Positions 7,724 to 21,166 of a DNA stretch of 64,000 nucleotides are shown here, one piece after another. Position 1 is the stretch's first letter, and each line of letters begins with the position of its first letter. Source of the DNA: Psychrobacter sp. ANT_WB68. Lineage in GTDB: Bacteria > Pseudomonadota > Gammaproteobacteria > Pseudomonadales > Moraxellaceae. The notes beneath the pieces were generated by a model. That model searched no databases and was not told where the DNA came from. It saw only the letters and a list, made by a program, of their open reading frames with translations. The position numbers and the translations under genes are program-made. The stretch is from positions 310,001 through 374,000 of the forward strand of contig NZ_VOAZ01000002.1 of NCBI RefSeq assembly GCF_008369115.1. The letters are read 5' to 3'.

Positions 7724-9667
7724 ATGTCTCCTAAAATTTATTCAATCTCATCTGTACAGACAGTTAAAAAATTAAACACCCCTATAAAAGCCAGCGTAGT
7801 GCTTATCACTGCTATTATGTTATCCGCATGTGCTAACGATAACGATAGTAATTATATACCGCAGTTGCCAACGCCAACGCCAACGCCAACGCCTACGCCA
7901 ACGCCTACGCCTACGCCTACGCCTACGCCAACGCCAACGCCAACGCCAACGCCAACGCCAACGCCAACGCCAACGCCTACGCCTGAAAACTATAGCTCCG
8001 TAGCAGAAGCTGACAAGTCGGGCGTACAGCATCTATTTATTGATGCTACTGATTTTTCTTCAGAAATAGGCATTAAAACGACAACGACTCGTGATTTCGC
8101 TATCCGTAGTACCTCCGATGTCGATGCGCGTGCTGACCTAGCACTTGAAGGCGTTCTTCAAGAACCAATAGCGATTCAAGTTTCAGGCGAGAATGACTCA
8201 TCTACTGAAAATGGCTTTAAGTCTCATGAAGGTACAGCCAATGTATTAGGCGAAGGTGATTTAGCTTATACCTCAGTTTATAAGGATTTTGGCGATAGCG
8301 GTGAGATGCGCATCGCTCATATTGATGGTGCAGTAGCTAGTGCTGTACCTGTAGACGGTGTCTTGGTCATTGGTAATAAAACAGTAACTCTACCTACAGA
8401 TGGTAAATTCGAATATTCAGGTGATGCTACCAATCGCAAAGTCGGTGTGGACAATGAGATTGAGTATGGCAGTTCAGAGTTTAGCGCTGATTTCGTATCT
8501 AATAAGATTGATGGTACGCTCAGCTTTACTAAAGCTGGCGATATTGCGCTAGGTGCTGAGATTGATGGCAATGAATTCTCAGGTGAGAAAGGGGGCTATA
8601 ATACCGATGGTGCTTTCTACGGTAAAGATGCCAACTTTATTGGTGGTATCTATGAAGGAAATGGTTCTCAAGGTACCTTTGGTGCTGAGAAAAATGAAGT
8701 TGTAACGCCTATCCCAGAAGAGCCTAGTAATCCAGATGTAGAGGTTGATACTGAACTTACTGGTTTTCAAAGTAACACATTAAGTAGCAAGAAGTTCGTA
8801 ACCCTTACGGCTGATGCGATTGGTTATGCAGAGATACGTGATGATAAGTCTGACTTTGATGATACGATAGATGTAGATGGCTCTAAAGTCCCTGTAGATA
8901 ATAGATTAGGGAATAATTTCAATGGTTACGATAAGTTCTTAGCTCGTGCTGATATGACAAAGCCTGACTCTGTAAAAGAGCAAGTACTGGTAAATATAAG
9001 CGGAGAAGAAGACTCAGATTATGGTAATGGGTTTAATCTTCATACAGAGTCTACTAAAGTTCAAGGTCCTGTAGAATTAGATCTGGCATATTCATCTGTT
9101 TATAAGAACTTTGATACACAGATGCAAACGCAAATGCAGATTGGTCATGTATATGGAGATCCAAAGTTAGGTACAACAGACTTAGCTCGAGTCTCTACTG
9201 TCTATGTACAAGGTAATGGTACCAACCTTGAAGATATGCAGTATATGAAGGATCTGGCGCAGTATAATATTGATAATAATATTAATGACGGTATGGTAGC
9301 TTATAATGGTGTTGCTACCTATATGGAAAATTTGCATCTAAAAGAGGGTGAACGTGGTGGTCCAGTGGTCGATGGTACCTCGAAGTTCGATGTTGACTTT
9401 GTCAACAGCAAACTTGAAGGTACATTGACGTTTGCAAATGGCGATTATGCTTATATGCCTACTGGTAACAAGATTGCTATCAGTGCAGATATTATAGGAA
9501 ATACTTTTGCTGGCAACAAGAATGATATTGATACAGCAGGTGGCTTCTATGGTAAAGATGCTAACTTCTTAGGTGGTGTGTATCAACAAGCTCTAACTCA
9601 AGGTGGTAAAGGTGGTCAGCCTGGTGAAGGTACAACTTTCCAAGGGACCTTTGGTGCTGAAAAGTAA
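7724..9667 (+). CDS. Surface lipoprotein with two TbpB-type barrel domains (A-B) on a (Pro-Thr)19 stalk; predicted Slam cargo
   Basis: 647 residues from the ATG at 7724, chosen over an upstream in-frame start because TGGAGGA and a leader shared with lipoprotein 3 precede it. The signal peptide closely matches lipoprotein 1 ([19 protein letters not shown], Cys 36). Then come (Pro-Thr)19 at residues 49-86, domain A (about 90-325, ending QGTFGAEK), a Pro/Glu linker ([15 protein letters not shown]) and domain B (about 345-647, ending FQGTFGAEK). B has its own signatures: '[11 protein letters not shown]', '[27 protein letters not shown]' and '[19 protein letters not shown]'. B also forms the C-terminus of lipoprotein 3. 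Both domains look like TbpB-type barrels. Surface display through the Slam at 13893 is inferred; the ligand is unknown. Confidence 0.85.
   Translation: MSPKIYSISSVQTVKKLNTPIKASVVLITAIMLSACANDNDSNYIPQLPTPTPTPTPTPTPTPTPTPTPTPTPTPTPTPTPTPTPTPENYSSVAEADKSGVQHLFIDATDFSSEIGIKTTTTRDFAIRSTSDVDARADLALEGVLQEPIAIQVSGENDSSTENGFKSHEGTANVLGEGDLAYTSVYKDFGDSGEMRIAHIDGAVASAVPVDGVLVIGNKTVTLPTDGKFEYSGDATNRKVGVDNEIEYGSSEFSADFVSNKIDGTLSFTKAGDIALGAEIDGNEFSGEKGGYNTDGAFYGKDANFIGGIYEGNGSQGTFGAEKNEVVTPIPEEPSNPDVEVDTELTGFQSNTLSSKKFVTLTADAIGYAEIRDDKSDFDDTIDVDGSKVPVDNRLGNNFNGYDKFLARADMTKPDSVKEQVLVNISGEEDSDYGNGFNLHTESTKVQGPVELDLAYSSVYKNFDTQMQTQMQIGHVYGDPKLGTTDLARVSTVYVQGNGTNLEDMQYMKDLAQYNIDNNINDGMVAYNGVATYMENLHLKEGERGGPVVDGTSKFDVDFVNSKLEGTLTFANGDYAYMPTGNKIAISADIIGNTFAGNKNDIDTAGGFYGKDANFLGGVYQQALTQGGKGGQPGEGTTFQGTFGAEK
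7868..7981 (+). repeat. (CCNACG)19 hexanucleotide tract coding for (Pro-Thr)19
   Basis: 114 bases of the same CCAACG/CCTACG unit as at 6445, with 19 units instead of 28. The difference fits unit-number slippage after gene duplication. Confidence 0.95.
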
Positions 9668-9691
9668 TAAATCAGTCTGACAGTTTTGAAT

Positions 9692-9719
9692 AAAAAAGCG
9701 CCTTAAGGCGCTTTTTTTG
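9692..9719 (+). terminator. Rho-independent terminator after lipoprotein 2
   Basis: AAAAAAGCGCC-TTAA-GGCGCTTTTTTT stem-loop. Confidence 0.9.
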
Positions 9720-10372
9720 TCTTTTAAATTACCGTTTAACATAATTCTCATAAGGAAAATTAGCACGACTGACTAATATCCCAATTAGCAGTATCTGTTA
9801 TATGACAAAAATTGATGATTGTGACGTTTGCACAGATTCAGGCTTTTATCCAATTTATATTATTGTTAAACATAATTCCATCAAAAATAAAATTCCTAAC
9901 AGTGATATAAATTAAGTCTATGTATTTTTCGTAAACAATATTCCTGTTCGTAAACAATATTCCTGTTCGTAATCGATAATTTATCTTAATACGGATGATA
10001 TATTTATATTTTTTAAGAATTATTGGCTAATGACTTTGATATTGCATGCATTGCTATCATTATCAAATTCGCTAGAATCTTGATTTTTTCTCACATTGAT
10101 TTTATATCCCTAATACAAGCTTGGGGTTACACATATCTTTATAGAGCAATGATGTTTGGCTTATTTTTCATACAAATATTATATGGTATATGGGAAATAT
10201 ATTTTTAATTATCCTAGCAATTTCAATTTGTATAGCCTATCGATTATAAAGGTTTTATGTATTCTTTTTCGCGAATATTCATACATTTTCTATCTGTATG
10301 CTTGATTATATTCACTATTAAGAATTAATTGGTAACTAAAGGTTACAGTAAACAATATTTCATTTATATTTA
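9720..10372. other. Long AT-rich non-coding spacer between lipoproteins 2 and 3
   Basis: About 650 bases without a credible gene. It contains a 19-base tandem repeat (9928-9972) and many AT tracts. An open frame at 10023-10208 starts with TTG, has no ribosome-binding site and reads as unstructured hydrophobic sequence, so it is not called. Confidence 0.6.
9928..9972. repeat. 19-bp tandem direct repeat, 2.4 copies
   Basis: The unit ttcgtaaacaatattcctg occurs at 9928-9946 and 9947-9965 without mismatch and begins a third time (ttcgtaa). Function unknown. Confidence 0.9.
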
Positions 10373-10401
10373 TTGACTTTTTGTATGGGATTTGTTTATC
10401 T
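10373..10401 (+). promoter_or_regulatory. Candidate promoter of lipoprotein 3
   Basis: TTGACT-17-TTATCT, nearly identical to the block before lipoprotein 2. The leader 'ctcttcatggaggaagac' just before the start codon is shared as well. Confidence 0.5.
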
Positions 10402-10457
10402 ATCATAGCAACTCGATAATTGTTGTTAAGAAAAAGATAATTAACGGACTACCATAA

Positions 10458-13742
<3,285 letters not shown>

Positions 13743-13767
13743 ACTAGTATGACTGTATAAAGCAAAG

Positions 13768-13794
13768 AAAAAGCGTCCTAGGACGCTTTTTTTC
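13768..13794 (+). terminator. Rho-independent terminator after lipoprotein 3
   Basis: AAAGCGTCCTAGGACGCTTT palindrome followed by Ts. It separates the lipoprotein and Slam transcripts, at least partly. Confidence 0.85.
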
Positions 13795-13830
13795 TCGCTT
13801 AAATTATCAAAATCCCTTAGGATGATTAAG

Positions 13831-13866
13831 TTTGGAAAATTGTTTGGAAAATTGTTTGGAAAATTA
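13831..13866. repeat. 12-bp tandem repeat, 3 copies, in the Slam gene leader
   Basis: tttggaaaattg is repeated three times (last base of copy 3 differs), 27 bases before the Slam start codon. Copy-number change would alter promoter or leader spacing. Confidence 0.9.
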
Positions 13867-13892
13867 ATGATCGTACTTAGGTAAGGATACCC

Positions 13893-15446
13893 ATGAATAA
13901 TCAATATATGCGCAAACCTCTCACCACTTCTATTTTACTATCGATGATGGCTTTTTCTCTCCCAACCATGGCGGTAGAAACAGAGCTTGGTTTAAATCAG
14001 CCAGCTAATGACCAAGCCACTGAATTACTTAAACGCGAAAATCAAACAGCTGTCTCAAATCCTACTGCACCTTCTACCGCTATTTCTGATACAGAAGCAC
14101 AAAGCGCTATTAGGAGTCGTCAACAACTTGCAGAGGCAATTGCTTATAATCTAGAAGCCTTAAAAGCCAATCCAGCCGCATTTAGTAAATTCTTAAATGA
14201 TGCCTTAGCAGCACAGGATATGGATACAGTTAAGAAGGTGTTACCCCATTACAAAATGCTAAAAAATAATGACCCTATGCTTATCAACTTTGCTGATGCA
14301 TTGGTTTATCGCAGTGAATCTAAAAACAAGCAAGCCATTGCTATCTATCGGGATATGCTAGCGACAGATCCAGACTTCCATCCAGTACGCTTAAATATGG
14401 CGTTGGCTCTACTGGCCGATAAACAATATGCTGCTGCAAAGGAACAACTGCGTAAATTGCAAGCAGTTGATTTACCGGCACCTGTTATGGCGGCGGTAAG
14501 AAGCTCATTATCACGTATAGATAATCTAGAAGACTGGCGCTTTGATGCCTCTGCGAGCTACGTAAGAGACGATAATATTAATGATGCGCCTTCGAAGACG
14601 ATTCAATCAGGACTAGGCAACTCAGTGGAACAAAAGTCAGCCAATGGTATTCAAGTATCGGGTAGCGCAAACAAACGCTTTAATCTACCTGATAGCTTTT
14701 ATGCAACCATAGGCGGTAATGCATCGTTGAAGGCATTCTGGGATGAGACTGATTACAATGACTATCTATTTACTGCCTCCGCTGGCGTCGGTTATGATGA
14801 TGCCAAAAATGATATATCGTTGACGCCCTTTGTGACTAAACGATACTACGATGAAGAAGCTTATAGCTTACGTAAAGGTGTGACCGTCAATGGCTCTCGC
14901 TGGGTTAAACCAAAGCTCAAGCTGTCTGCGACAGGTATCTTATCTAAAGAGACTTTTGAAGATGATGTTAATAAAAATCGTGAAACGGATGGTCAGTTTC
15001 TGGGCTTAAATGCTTTTTATATCAAAGATGCTAAAGAGTATTTCTATGGCGGTCTGGGTAACTATCAAAATGATGTGCCCAAATCAAGCATTATTAGCTA
15101 TGACCGTAACTCAGTGAATATCGGTTGGGGTCGTGAGTGGAAGGGTGGTATCTCGACACTAGCATCGGCTGGTTATGCTGTAAAAGAATATGGCAATCCA
15201 GCGGATGCTTTTGCAGTAGGAAGTAATGGTCTGAATGCATATTATAATGCTGTGGGCGGGAAGCCAGGTTCAACAAGAGAAGACAAAACTGCTTCATTAG
15301 GTTTACAGCTATGGAAGCGTGACTTCACATTGTTAGGACTCACTCCACGATTAGTATTCGATTATGAAACGACCTCAAGTAACTTCGCTTATTATGATGA
15401 TCGCGATGAAAAATCTGCGACGATATTGTTAACTAAAACCTTTTAG
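13893..15446 (+). CDS. Slam (surface lipoprotein assembly modulator, DUF560) outer-membrane translocon
   Basis: 517 residues. A signal peptide (1-27, ending TMA) is followed by a periplasmic alpha-helical region with TPR-like repeats (about 80-210, e.g. 'KQAIAIYRDMLATDPDFHPVRLNMALALLADKQYAAAKEQLRKL'). The C-terminal beta-barrel (about 215-517) begins with the Slam/DUF560-like 'NLEDWRFDASASYVRDDNINDAP' and ends on Phe (LLTKTF), a normal barrel signal. Slam proteins of Neisseria and Moraxella, and the related NilB of Xenorhabdus, move TbpB-fold lipoproteins across the outer membrane (type XI secretion). Three such candidate cargo genes lie immediately upstream. The start has AGGTAAGGA upstream. 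Family confidence is high from architecture and context; cargo pairing is inferred from linkage. Confidence 0.88.
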   Translation: MNNQYMRKPLTTSILLSMMAFSLPTMAVETELGLNQPANDQATELLKRENQTAVSNPTAPSTAISDTEAQSAIRSRQQLAEAIAYNLEALKANPAAFSKFLNDALAAQDMDTVKKVLPHYKMLKNNDPMLINFADALVYRSESKNKQAIAIYRDMLATDPDFHPVRLNMALALLADKQYAAAKEQLRKLQAVDLPAPVMAAVRSSLSRIDNLEDWRFDASASYVRDDNINDAPSKTIQSGLGNSVEQKSANGIQVSGSANKRFNLPDSFYATIGGNASLKAFWDETDYNDYLFTASAGVGYDDAKNDISLTPFVTKRYYDEEAYSLRKGVTVNGSRWVKPKLKLSATGILSKETFEDDVNKNRETDGQFLGLNAFYIKDAKEYFYGGLGNYQNDVPKSSIISYDRNSVNIGWGREWKGGISTLASAGYAVKEYGNPADAFAVGSNGLNAYYNAVGGKPGSTREDKTASLGLQLWKRDFTLLGLTPRLVFDYETTSSNFAYYDDRDEKSATILLTKTF

Positions 15447-15470
15447 GTCGACAGATTTGATAGGTTGTTG

Positions 15471-15507
15471 CCATAAAAAACCTCGCCAATATAGCGAGGT
15501 TTTTTAT
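15471..15507. terminator. Bidirectional terminator between the Slam gene and putP
   Basis: AAAAACCTCGC-CAATATA-GCGAGGTTTTTT, with A and T tracts on both sides, between two convergent genes. Confidence 0.88.
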
Positions 15508-15531
15508 TTAAGAAGATAGCGTCTAAAAATA

Positions 15532-17031
15532 TTACTTATTAAGATTGAGTTCCATCTCTTTAAACTTCGCTGAAACTGACGCTTTTGGGCCACCCGTCAT
15601 AATACTCACGGCAAAGATGGCAATAGTACTTAAGATAAAGCCTGGAACGATAGCGTATAGCCAGCTATTAAGTGCCACACCATTCATCTGGAAAGGACCA
15701 TAGATCCATAAGATGACTGTTAATGCGCCAACGACCATACCAGCAACCGCACCGTTTCGATTCATACCGCGCCAGATGAGACTAAAGATAACTAAGGGTC
15801 CAAATGCGGCGCCAAATCCTGCCCAAGCGTTAGAGACCAAACTTAATACAGAGCTTTCAGGATTAGAAGCCAGCAAAATGGCAATCACTGCGACCACGAT
15901 AACTGACAGACGACCAACCATTACTTGACGTGCTTCTGGCGCATCTCTATCAAAAAACAGCTTATATACATCTTTGGTTAATGAGCTCGATACCACCAAG
16001 AGCTGTGATGAAATAGTACTCATGATCGCTGCTAAAATAGCGGCTAACAAGAAACCTGAAACGAGTGGTGTGAATAGAAACTGTGTAAATACTAAGAAGA
16101 TGGTTTCAGGATCTTCTAAGGTCATCGCTGTTTTTTGTACATAAGCACGACCCGCAAAACCAGTCATCAATGCCCCAACTAAGCTCACAATCATCCAGCT
16201 CATACCAATGTTACGTGCTGTTGGTATATCTTTAACTGAGCGAATAGCCATAAAGCGCACGATAATATGCGGTTGACCAAAGTATCCCAAACCCCACGCC
16301 ATTAATGAGACAATACCAAGGATCGTCATACCACTGGTGACATTAAGTAAATTTGGATCGATATTTCTAACTGCTTCCGTAGTGGCTGAAATGCCGCCTA
16401 AGTCTGTAAAGGCGACGACAGGTACAATCACCATCGCAAATAGCATGATGACGCCCTGTACAAAGTCAGTCATCGATACCGCTAAGAAGCCACCGAATAG
16501 CGTATAAGCGACGACCACACCAGCGGTTACCCATAGACCTGTGCTATAAGAAAGATTGAGCGAGCTTTCGAAAAGTTTACCACCGCCGACCAAACTTGCT
16601 GCGGTATAGACGGTAAAGAATAAAATGATAACCACAGCAGAGATGACACGCAACATGTGCGATTTGTCCTCAAAGCGGTTGGCGAAATAATCAGGCAAAG
16701 TGATGGCGTTGTCAGCGACTTCGGTATAAACGCGAAGGCGGGGCGCTACTATGATATAGTTTAAAAAGGCACCCAAGGTCAAACCGAGCGCAATCCACAT
16801 ACTGACCACACCATCAGCATACATGTAACCAGGTAGACCAAGTAATAGCCAACCTGACATATCTGAAGCACCTGCCGAGAGAGCAGTTACTGCTGGGCCT
16901 AAGTTACGTCCTCCTAACATATAGCCTTCGGTATCATTGGCTTGCTTAAAGTAAGCATAAATGCCAATCCCAATCATTATTAAGAAATAGGCGCCAAGCG
17001 ATACCAGCACGCCACTAGAAACTCCGTTCAT
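15532..17031 (-). CDS. putP: Sodium/proline symporter PutP
   Basis: 499 residues with about 13 hydrophobic segments, a sodium:solute symporter of the inner membrane. The region 'LSAGASDMSGWLLLGLPGYMYADG' (residues 50-75) corresponds to the Na+-binding stretch of E. coli PutP, and 'LMAWGLGYFGQPHIIVRFMAI' is also PutP-like. It imports L-proline with Na+, for nutrition or osmoprotection. It starts at 17031 and converges on the Slam gene. No putA was found next to it. Other SSS-family substrates are possible, but the similarity to PutP is strong. Confidence 0.92.
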   Translation of the reverse strand: MNGVSSGVLVSLGAYFLIMIGIGIYAYFKQANDTEGYMLGGRNLGPAVTALSAGASDMSGWLLLGLPGYMYADGVVSMWIALGLTLGAFLNYIIVAPRLRVYTEVADNAITLPDYFANRFEDKSHMLRVISAVVIILFFTVYTAASLVGGGKLFESSLNLSYSTGLWVTAGVVVAYTLFGGFLAVSMTDFVQGVIMLFAMVIVPVVAFTDLGGISATTEAVRNIDPNLLNVTSGMTILGIVSLMAWGLGYFGQPHIIVRFMAIRSVKDIPTARNIGMSWMIVSLVGALMTGFAGRAYVQKTAMTLEDPETIFLVFTQFLFTPLVSGFLLAAILAAIMSTISSQLLVVSSSLTKDVYKLFFDRDAPEARQVMVGRLSVIVVAVIAILLASNPESSVLSLVSNAWAGFGAAFGPLVIFSLIWRGMNRNGAVAGMVVGALTVILWIYGPFQMNGVALNSWLYAIVPGFILSTIAIFAVSIMTGGPKASVSAKFKEMELNLNK

Positions 17032-17143
17032 ATAAACTGTCCTTAACCAACGTAGTTGGCTGTAATTATTTTTAACGAGAAAAATTAAGTCTTACCAGAC
17101 GCTGTTCAAAAACAATGTCTTAAGATGAAAGAATCTAAAGACG

Positions 17144-17176
17144 AAAAAAGCCATTAAGTAGACATAATGGCTTTTA
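17144..17176 (-). terminator. Hairpin with T tract (minus direction) upstream of putP
   Basis: AAAAGCCATTA (17146-17156) pairs with TAATGGCTTTT (17165-17175). On the minus strand it ends in six Ts. It lies 115 bases before putP and 364 bases after the LysR stop, so it may end the LysR transcript or attenuate a putP leader. The rest of 17032-17539 shows no gene. Confidence 0.6.
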
Positions 17177-17539
17177 TTCGAAATCTTCTGGTAGTTTTAT
17201 ATGATTGATGCTGCTCTAGAACTGATACCTATAAAGTTATGATTAAACGGAAACGGTAAATCGATATGTCAATTTCATATTCTCATTGCTCGCATCTGCT
17301 CATCATCTAAAATATCAGTCGTTATATAACCAATCATTTAAAACCATCAAACCTACTGCTTACCATCATATATTACTAGAAATGTTCAATATATGACTAT
17401 CAGTATGCTTAAGGTAAATTTATGTTGTCTAAAAAACGTCAGCTGTATTATAACGTATGAGTGTTACAAATGCGAATATACTGGCTTTCTAAATTATAGC
17501 GCTTGCTCAGTAAATATCTTTAAAGTTTTTGCTCTCTTT

Positions 17540-18412
17540 CTATTCAATGGGCGCCAGTAATTCTAGTAAGGCCGTCACACTACTTGATTGCGTGAGTTTT
17601 GGGTTGATAACCACGCCTAAATAACGCTGCAATTCAATATTATCTGCCATGTCAATACGTTCTAAATCTTGACTGACCATGGTTTGTGGTAATACTGACC
17701 AGCCAAGTCCAACAGAAACTAACATCCGAATGGATTCAAGGGGATTGGTACTCATGGTGGCATAAGGTTTTAGATTGTGCTTAGCAAATTCCGCCAAGGT
17801 GATCTGACTGGTAAAGGTATTGGCAGATGGCAAAATGGCAGGATACCGCGCCAATTGCTCCAGCGTTACATTAGACTTTGTCGCTAATGGCGATAAGGTG
17901 CCGGTCATAAAATAGAGTGGATCTGACCATAAGGTATGGTAGGTCAAACGCTTATCGTAGACGGGCGGCAGTGTTAAAAATGCCAATGATAAATCGCCAT
18001 CGAGCACCGCTTTATGTGCAGTTTCTGAATCGACAAAATGCACTTCTAGTTGTACGGCAGGATAAGCTTGGATAAAATGCTTAAGCACTGGGGCCAGGTG
18101 GTGCAAGCCGATATGGTGGCTGGTGCCGATAACGAGTTTGCCAGATACAATATGCTTAGAATGCTGGAGGTTGATTTTAAAGTTTTCATAATCTTCAAGC
18201 CAGCGTTTGGCGTGAGGCAGCATTTCACTGGCAGCTTGAGTCGGTACAATGCCGCGCCCAACCGTATCAAATAGGGTGATATTAAATTCATCTTCTAAGT
18301 TTTTGATGCGTTTACTGACCGCAGGCTGAGTAATAAATAGCTTTTCTGCTGCACCTGAAATGCTGCCTGTCTGCATAACAGTGACAAATGTCGTCAAATT
18401 TGTGGTATTCAC
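17540..18412 (-). CDS. LysR-family transcriptional regulator, divergent from leuC
   Basis: 290 residues. An N-terminal winged helix-turn-helix ('MNTTNLTTFVTVMQTGSISGAAEKLFITQPAVSKRIKNLEDEF') is followed by a LysR substrate-binding domain ('HHIGLHHLAPVLKHFIQAYPAVQLEVHFVDSE'). Divergence from leuC across a 382-base spacer is the usual arrangement for LysR regulators and their targets, so control of leucine synthesis is plausible (inference). It has no particular match to LeuO that I can see. Confidence 0.85.
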   Translation of the reverse strand: MNTTNLTTFVTVMQTGSISGAAEKLFITQPAVSKRIKNLEDEFNITLFDTVGRGIVPTQAASEMLPHAKRWLEDYENFKINLQHSKHIVSGKLVIGTSHHIGLHHLAPVLKHFIQAYPAVQLEVHFVDSETAHKAVLDGDLSLAFLTLPPVYDKRLTYHTLWSDPLYFMTGTLSPLATKSNVTLEQLARYPAILPSANTFTSQITLAEFAKHNLKPYATMSTNPLESIRMLVSVGLGWSVLPQTMVSQDLERIDMADNIELQRYLGVVINPKLTQSSSVTALLELLAPIE

Positions 18413-18512
18413 ACCGATGTCCTTAGCTACGTAGCGAGCTATAAATAAAAGTTGGCTAGCCTAATCATAATGAATTAGAAATAAAAGTTTGTGACTATGC
18501 AAAAATCATCAA

Positions 18513-18541
18513 TTATTATTATAGGATTAGCCTGCTATAAT
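18513..18541 (+). promoter_or_regulatory. Candidate leuC promoter with extended -10
   Basis: TGCTATAAT (perfect -10 TATAAT at 18536-18541 with an upstream TG) and a weak TTATTA at 18513-18518. This would give a leader near 250 bases. A second candidate, TTGACA (18645-18650) with TACTAT (18670-18675), has a long 19-base spacer. Confidence 0.4.
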
Positions 18542-18601
18542 CACAAGACATCGAGACGTATTGTGACATATTTATTCTGTTAACGTCATGATTGGCAGAA
18601 T

Positions 18602-18623
18602 ATGGCTTGTTTTGGGAAGCCAT
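18602..18623 (+). other. Hairpin in the leuC leader
   Basis: ATGGCTT-N8-AAGCCAT, a perfect 7-bp stem without a T tract, inside the region transcribed from the upstream promoter candidate. No Leu-rich leader peptide was recognised. Confidence 0.4.
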
Positions 18624-18794
18624 TAATACGATAGATAGAAGAAATTGACAGATAAACCCAAGCTCAGCTTACTATCTATATATAAACGCTGTGCATGCAC
18701 TAGGTATCAAGTTAAAGCAGGCAAGTAGATTTAGCCACTCACACATCATTAAAATAGTCATTCAGTAATTAGCAACTAAAAAAAGGATAGCAAC

Positions 18795-20213
18795 ATGGCC
18801 GGTCAAACGTTATATGACAAACTTTGGAATGCTCACGAAGTCACCAAGCGCGATGATGGCTCGAGCCTGATTTACATCGACCGCCATTTGCTACACGAAG
18901 TGACAAGCCCGCAAGCATTTGAAGGCTTAGAGCTTGCCAATAGAAAACCATGGCGCCTTTCGGCTAATATCGCAAGTCCAGACCACAACGTACCAACGGT
19001 CACCAAAGAGCGCTCAGAAGGCGTGGCTGGCATTAAGGATAAGGTATCGCGCTTACAAGTACTGACCTTAGATGAGAACTGTGCCAAGTTTGATATTGCT
19101 GAGTTTACCATTAATGATGCGCGTCAAGGTATCTTGCACGTGGTCGGTCCTGAGCAAGGCTTGGTCTTGCCTGGTATGACAGTCGTTTGTGGTGATTCAC
19201 ATACTGCTACCCATGGCGCATTGGGTTGCTTGGCACACGGTATCGGCACATCGGAAGTTGAGCATGTATTGGCAACCCAGTGTTTGATTCAAAAGAAATC
19301 AAAAAATATGCAAATCCGTGTCACCGGTAAACTTGGTGCTGGCGTGACGTCAAAAGACGTGGTGCTTGCCATTATTGCTAAGATTGGCACCGCTGGCGGC
19401 ACGGGGCATGCAATTGAGTTTGCTGGGCAAGTATTTGAAGATATGAGCATGGAAGGCCGTATGACCGTCTGTAATATGGCGATTGAAGCGGGCGCACGAG
19501 TGGGCATGGTTGCCGTCGACGATACAACCATTGAGTATGTGAAAGGCCGTCCTTATGCGCCGACTGAGGAACAGTGGGAGCAAGCGGAAGCTTACTGGCG
19601 CACCCTATATTCAGATGATGATGCGGTATTTGACACTGTGATTGAGATTGATGGTAGCGAGATAGCGCCGCAAGTGTCTTGGGGCACGTCACCTGAAATG
19701 GTCGTGGATATTACTCAGTCGGTTCCAACGCCTGACCAAGCGGCTGATGAAGCGCAAGAAGAAGGCTGGTTGCGCGCTTATACCTATATGGGTTTAGAAG
19801 CCGGGCAGAAAATTACTGATATCCAGCTTGATCGCATTTTTATTGGTTCATGTACCAACTCACGTATCGAAGATTTGCGCGATGCAGCAGCAGTGATTAA
19901 AGGGCGTAAAGTGGCTGATAATATCAAAGAAGCCATTGTCGTGGCTGGTTCTGGGCAAGTGAAACTACAGGCTGAAGCAGAAGGCTTAGATACTTTGTTT
20001 ACGGAGGCGGGTTTTGAGTGGCGTGAGCCGGGCTGCTCTATGTGTTTGGCGATGAACGCCGATAAGCTTGAGCCACAAGAGCATTGTGCCTCAACATCCA
20101 ATCGCAACTTTGAGGGTCGTCAGGGTAATGGCGGTCGTACGCATTTGGTCAGCCCAGCGATGGCAGCAGCTGCCGCGTTAGCCGGTCACTTTGTTGATGT
20201 GCGCACGTTTTAA
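18795..20213 (+). CDS. leuC: 3-isopropylmalate dehydratase large subunit
   Basis: 472 residues. With LeuD it isomerises 2-isopropylmalate to 3-isopropylmalate in leucine synthesis (cytoplasm). Aconitase-family signatures: '[20 protein letters not shown]' near residue 133, and the [4Fe-4S] cysteines in '[15 protein letters not shown]' (about 352) and '[11 protein letters not shown]' (about 415). It starts at 18795 after AAAAGGATAGCAAC. leuD follows 103 bases downstream, probably co-transcribed. Confidence 0.97.
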   Translation: MAGQTLYDKLWNAHEVTKRDDGSSLIYIDRHLLHEVTSPQAFEGLELANRKPWRLSANIASPDHNVPTVTKERSEGVAGIKDKVSRLQVLTLDENCAKFDIAEFTINDARQGILHVVGPEQGLVLPGMTVVCGDSHTATHGALGCLAHGIGTSEVEHVLATQCLIQKKSKNMQIRVTGKLGAGVTSKDVVLAIIAKIGTAGGTGHAIEFAGQVFEDMSMEGRMTVCNMAIEAGARVGMVAVDDTTIEYVKGRPYAPTEEQWEQAEAYWRTLYSDDDAVFDTVIEIDGSEIAPQVSWGTSPEMVVDITQSVPTPDQAADEAQEEGWLRAYTYMGLEAGQKITDIQLDRIFIGSCTNSRIEDLRDAAAVIKGRKVADNIKEAIVVAGSGQVKLQAEAEGLDTLFTEAGFEWREPGCSMCLAMNADKLEPQEHCASTSNRNFEGRQGNGGRTHLVSPAMAAAAALAGHFVDVRTF

Positions 20214-20316
20214 AACCGATGATTGATAGTGCGGACACATTATTGATTAGAACGTGCCCATTACTATTGCCTTGTGTTTTATTTATCGATCATAAATTTA
20301 TTGGATAGGAAATCTT

Positions 20317-20967
20317 ATGCAAGCTTATAACACCCAAACCGGTATTGTTTGTCCGCTCGATCGCGCAAACGTTGATACCGACCAAATTATCGCCAAACAG
20401 TTTTTGAAGTCTATTAAACGTACTGGCTTCGGAGTGAATTTATTCGATGATTGGCGTTATCTTGACGAAGGTTATCCGGGGCAAGATAATAGCACCCGCG
20501 TTATTAACCCAGAATTTGTCTTGAATCAGCCACGTTATCAAGGCGCCACTATATTGCTGGCACGCAGAAACTTTGGCTGTGGCTCTAGTCGTGAGCACGC
20601 ACCTTGGGCGCTCTCAGAATATGGCTTTCGTACTATCATTGCACCAAGCTTTGCCGATATTTTTTATAACAACTGCTTCAAGAATGGCATGCTCCCAATC
20701 GTATTGGATGAAGCCATCGTTGATACCTTGATGAAAGCGACGCTTGCTAATGAAGGCTATGAGTTGACCGCAGACCTTGAGCGTCAAGTGGTTATCACCC
20801 CAACAGGTGAAGAATACACTTTTGAGGTTGATGAGTTTCGGAAGCATTGTTTACTCAATGGGCTTGATGATATCGGGCTGACTTTGCAGCAAAGCGATGC
20901 AATTAAAGAATATGAGCAAAAGATGATGCAAAAAACGCCTTGGATATTTAATGACGTTAGAGCATAG
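20317..20967 (+). CDS. leuD: 3-isopropylmalate dehydratase small subunit
   Basis: 216 residues, the swivelling small subunit of isopropylmalate isomerase. Signatures: '[25 protein letters not shown]' at the N-terminus and '[17 protein letters not shown]' near residue 88. Partner LeuC is encoded just upstream. A ribosome-binding site (TAGGAA) precedes the ATG. Full length. Confidence 0.97.
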   Translation: MQAYNTQTGIVCPLDRANVDTDQIIAKQFLKSIKRTGFGVNLFDDWRYLDEGYPGQDNSTRVINPEFVLNQPRYQGATILLARRNFGCGSSREHAPWALSEYGFRTIIAPSFADIFYNNCFKNGMLPIVLDEAIVDTLMKATLANEGYELTADLERQVVITPTGEEYTFEVDEFRKHCLLNGLDDIGLTLQQSDAIKEYEQKMMQKTPWIFNDVRA

Positions 20968-21166
20968 CTATTAGAGGGCAGCCATTAGAGGAAAGCCATT
21001 AGTATTTAAAGGACTGATAAATATTTTTTACTGGAAAATATTAATCAACGTAAAAAAGTGCTCAACGCTAATACAGCGTTGAGTTATGGTAATTAAGTGG
21101 CTAAAATGAATGATAATCTATTTTTACCTTATCGTAATTTTTACCTCATACATAGTAGCCACCATT

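Noticed and set aside
10023..10208. 61-codon hydrophobic open frame in the spacer before lipoprotein 3
   Set aside because: TTG start, no ribosome-binding site, AT-rich chance composition; the strand is otherwise non-coding.
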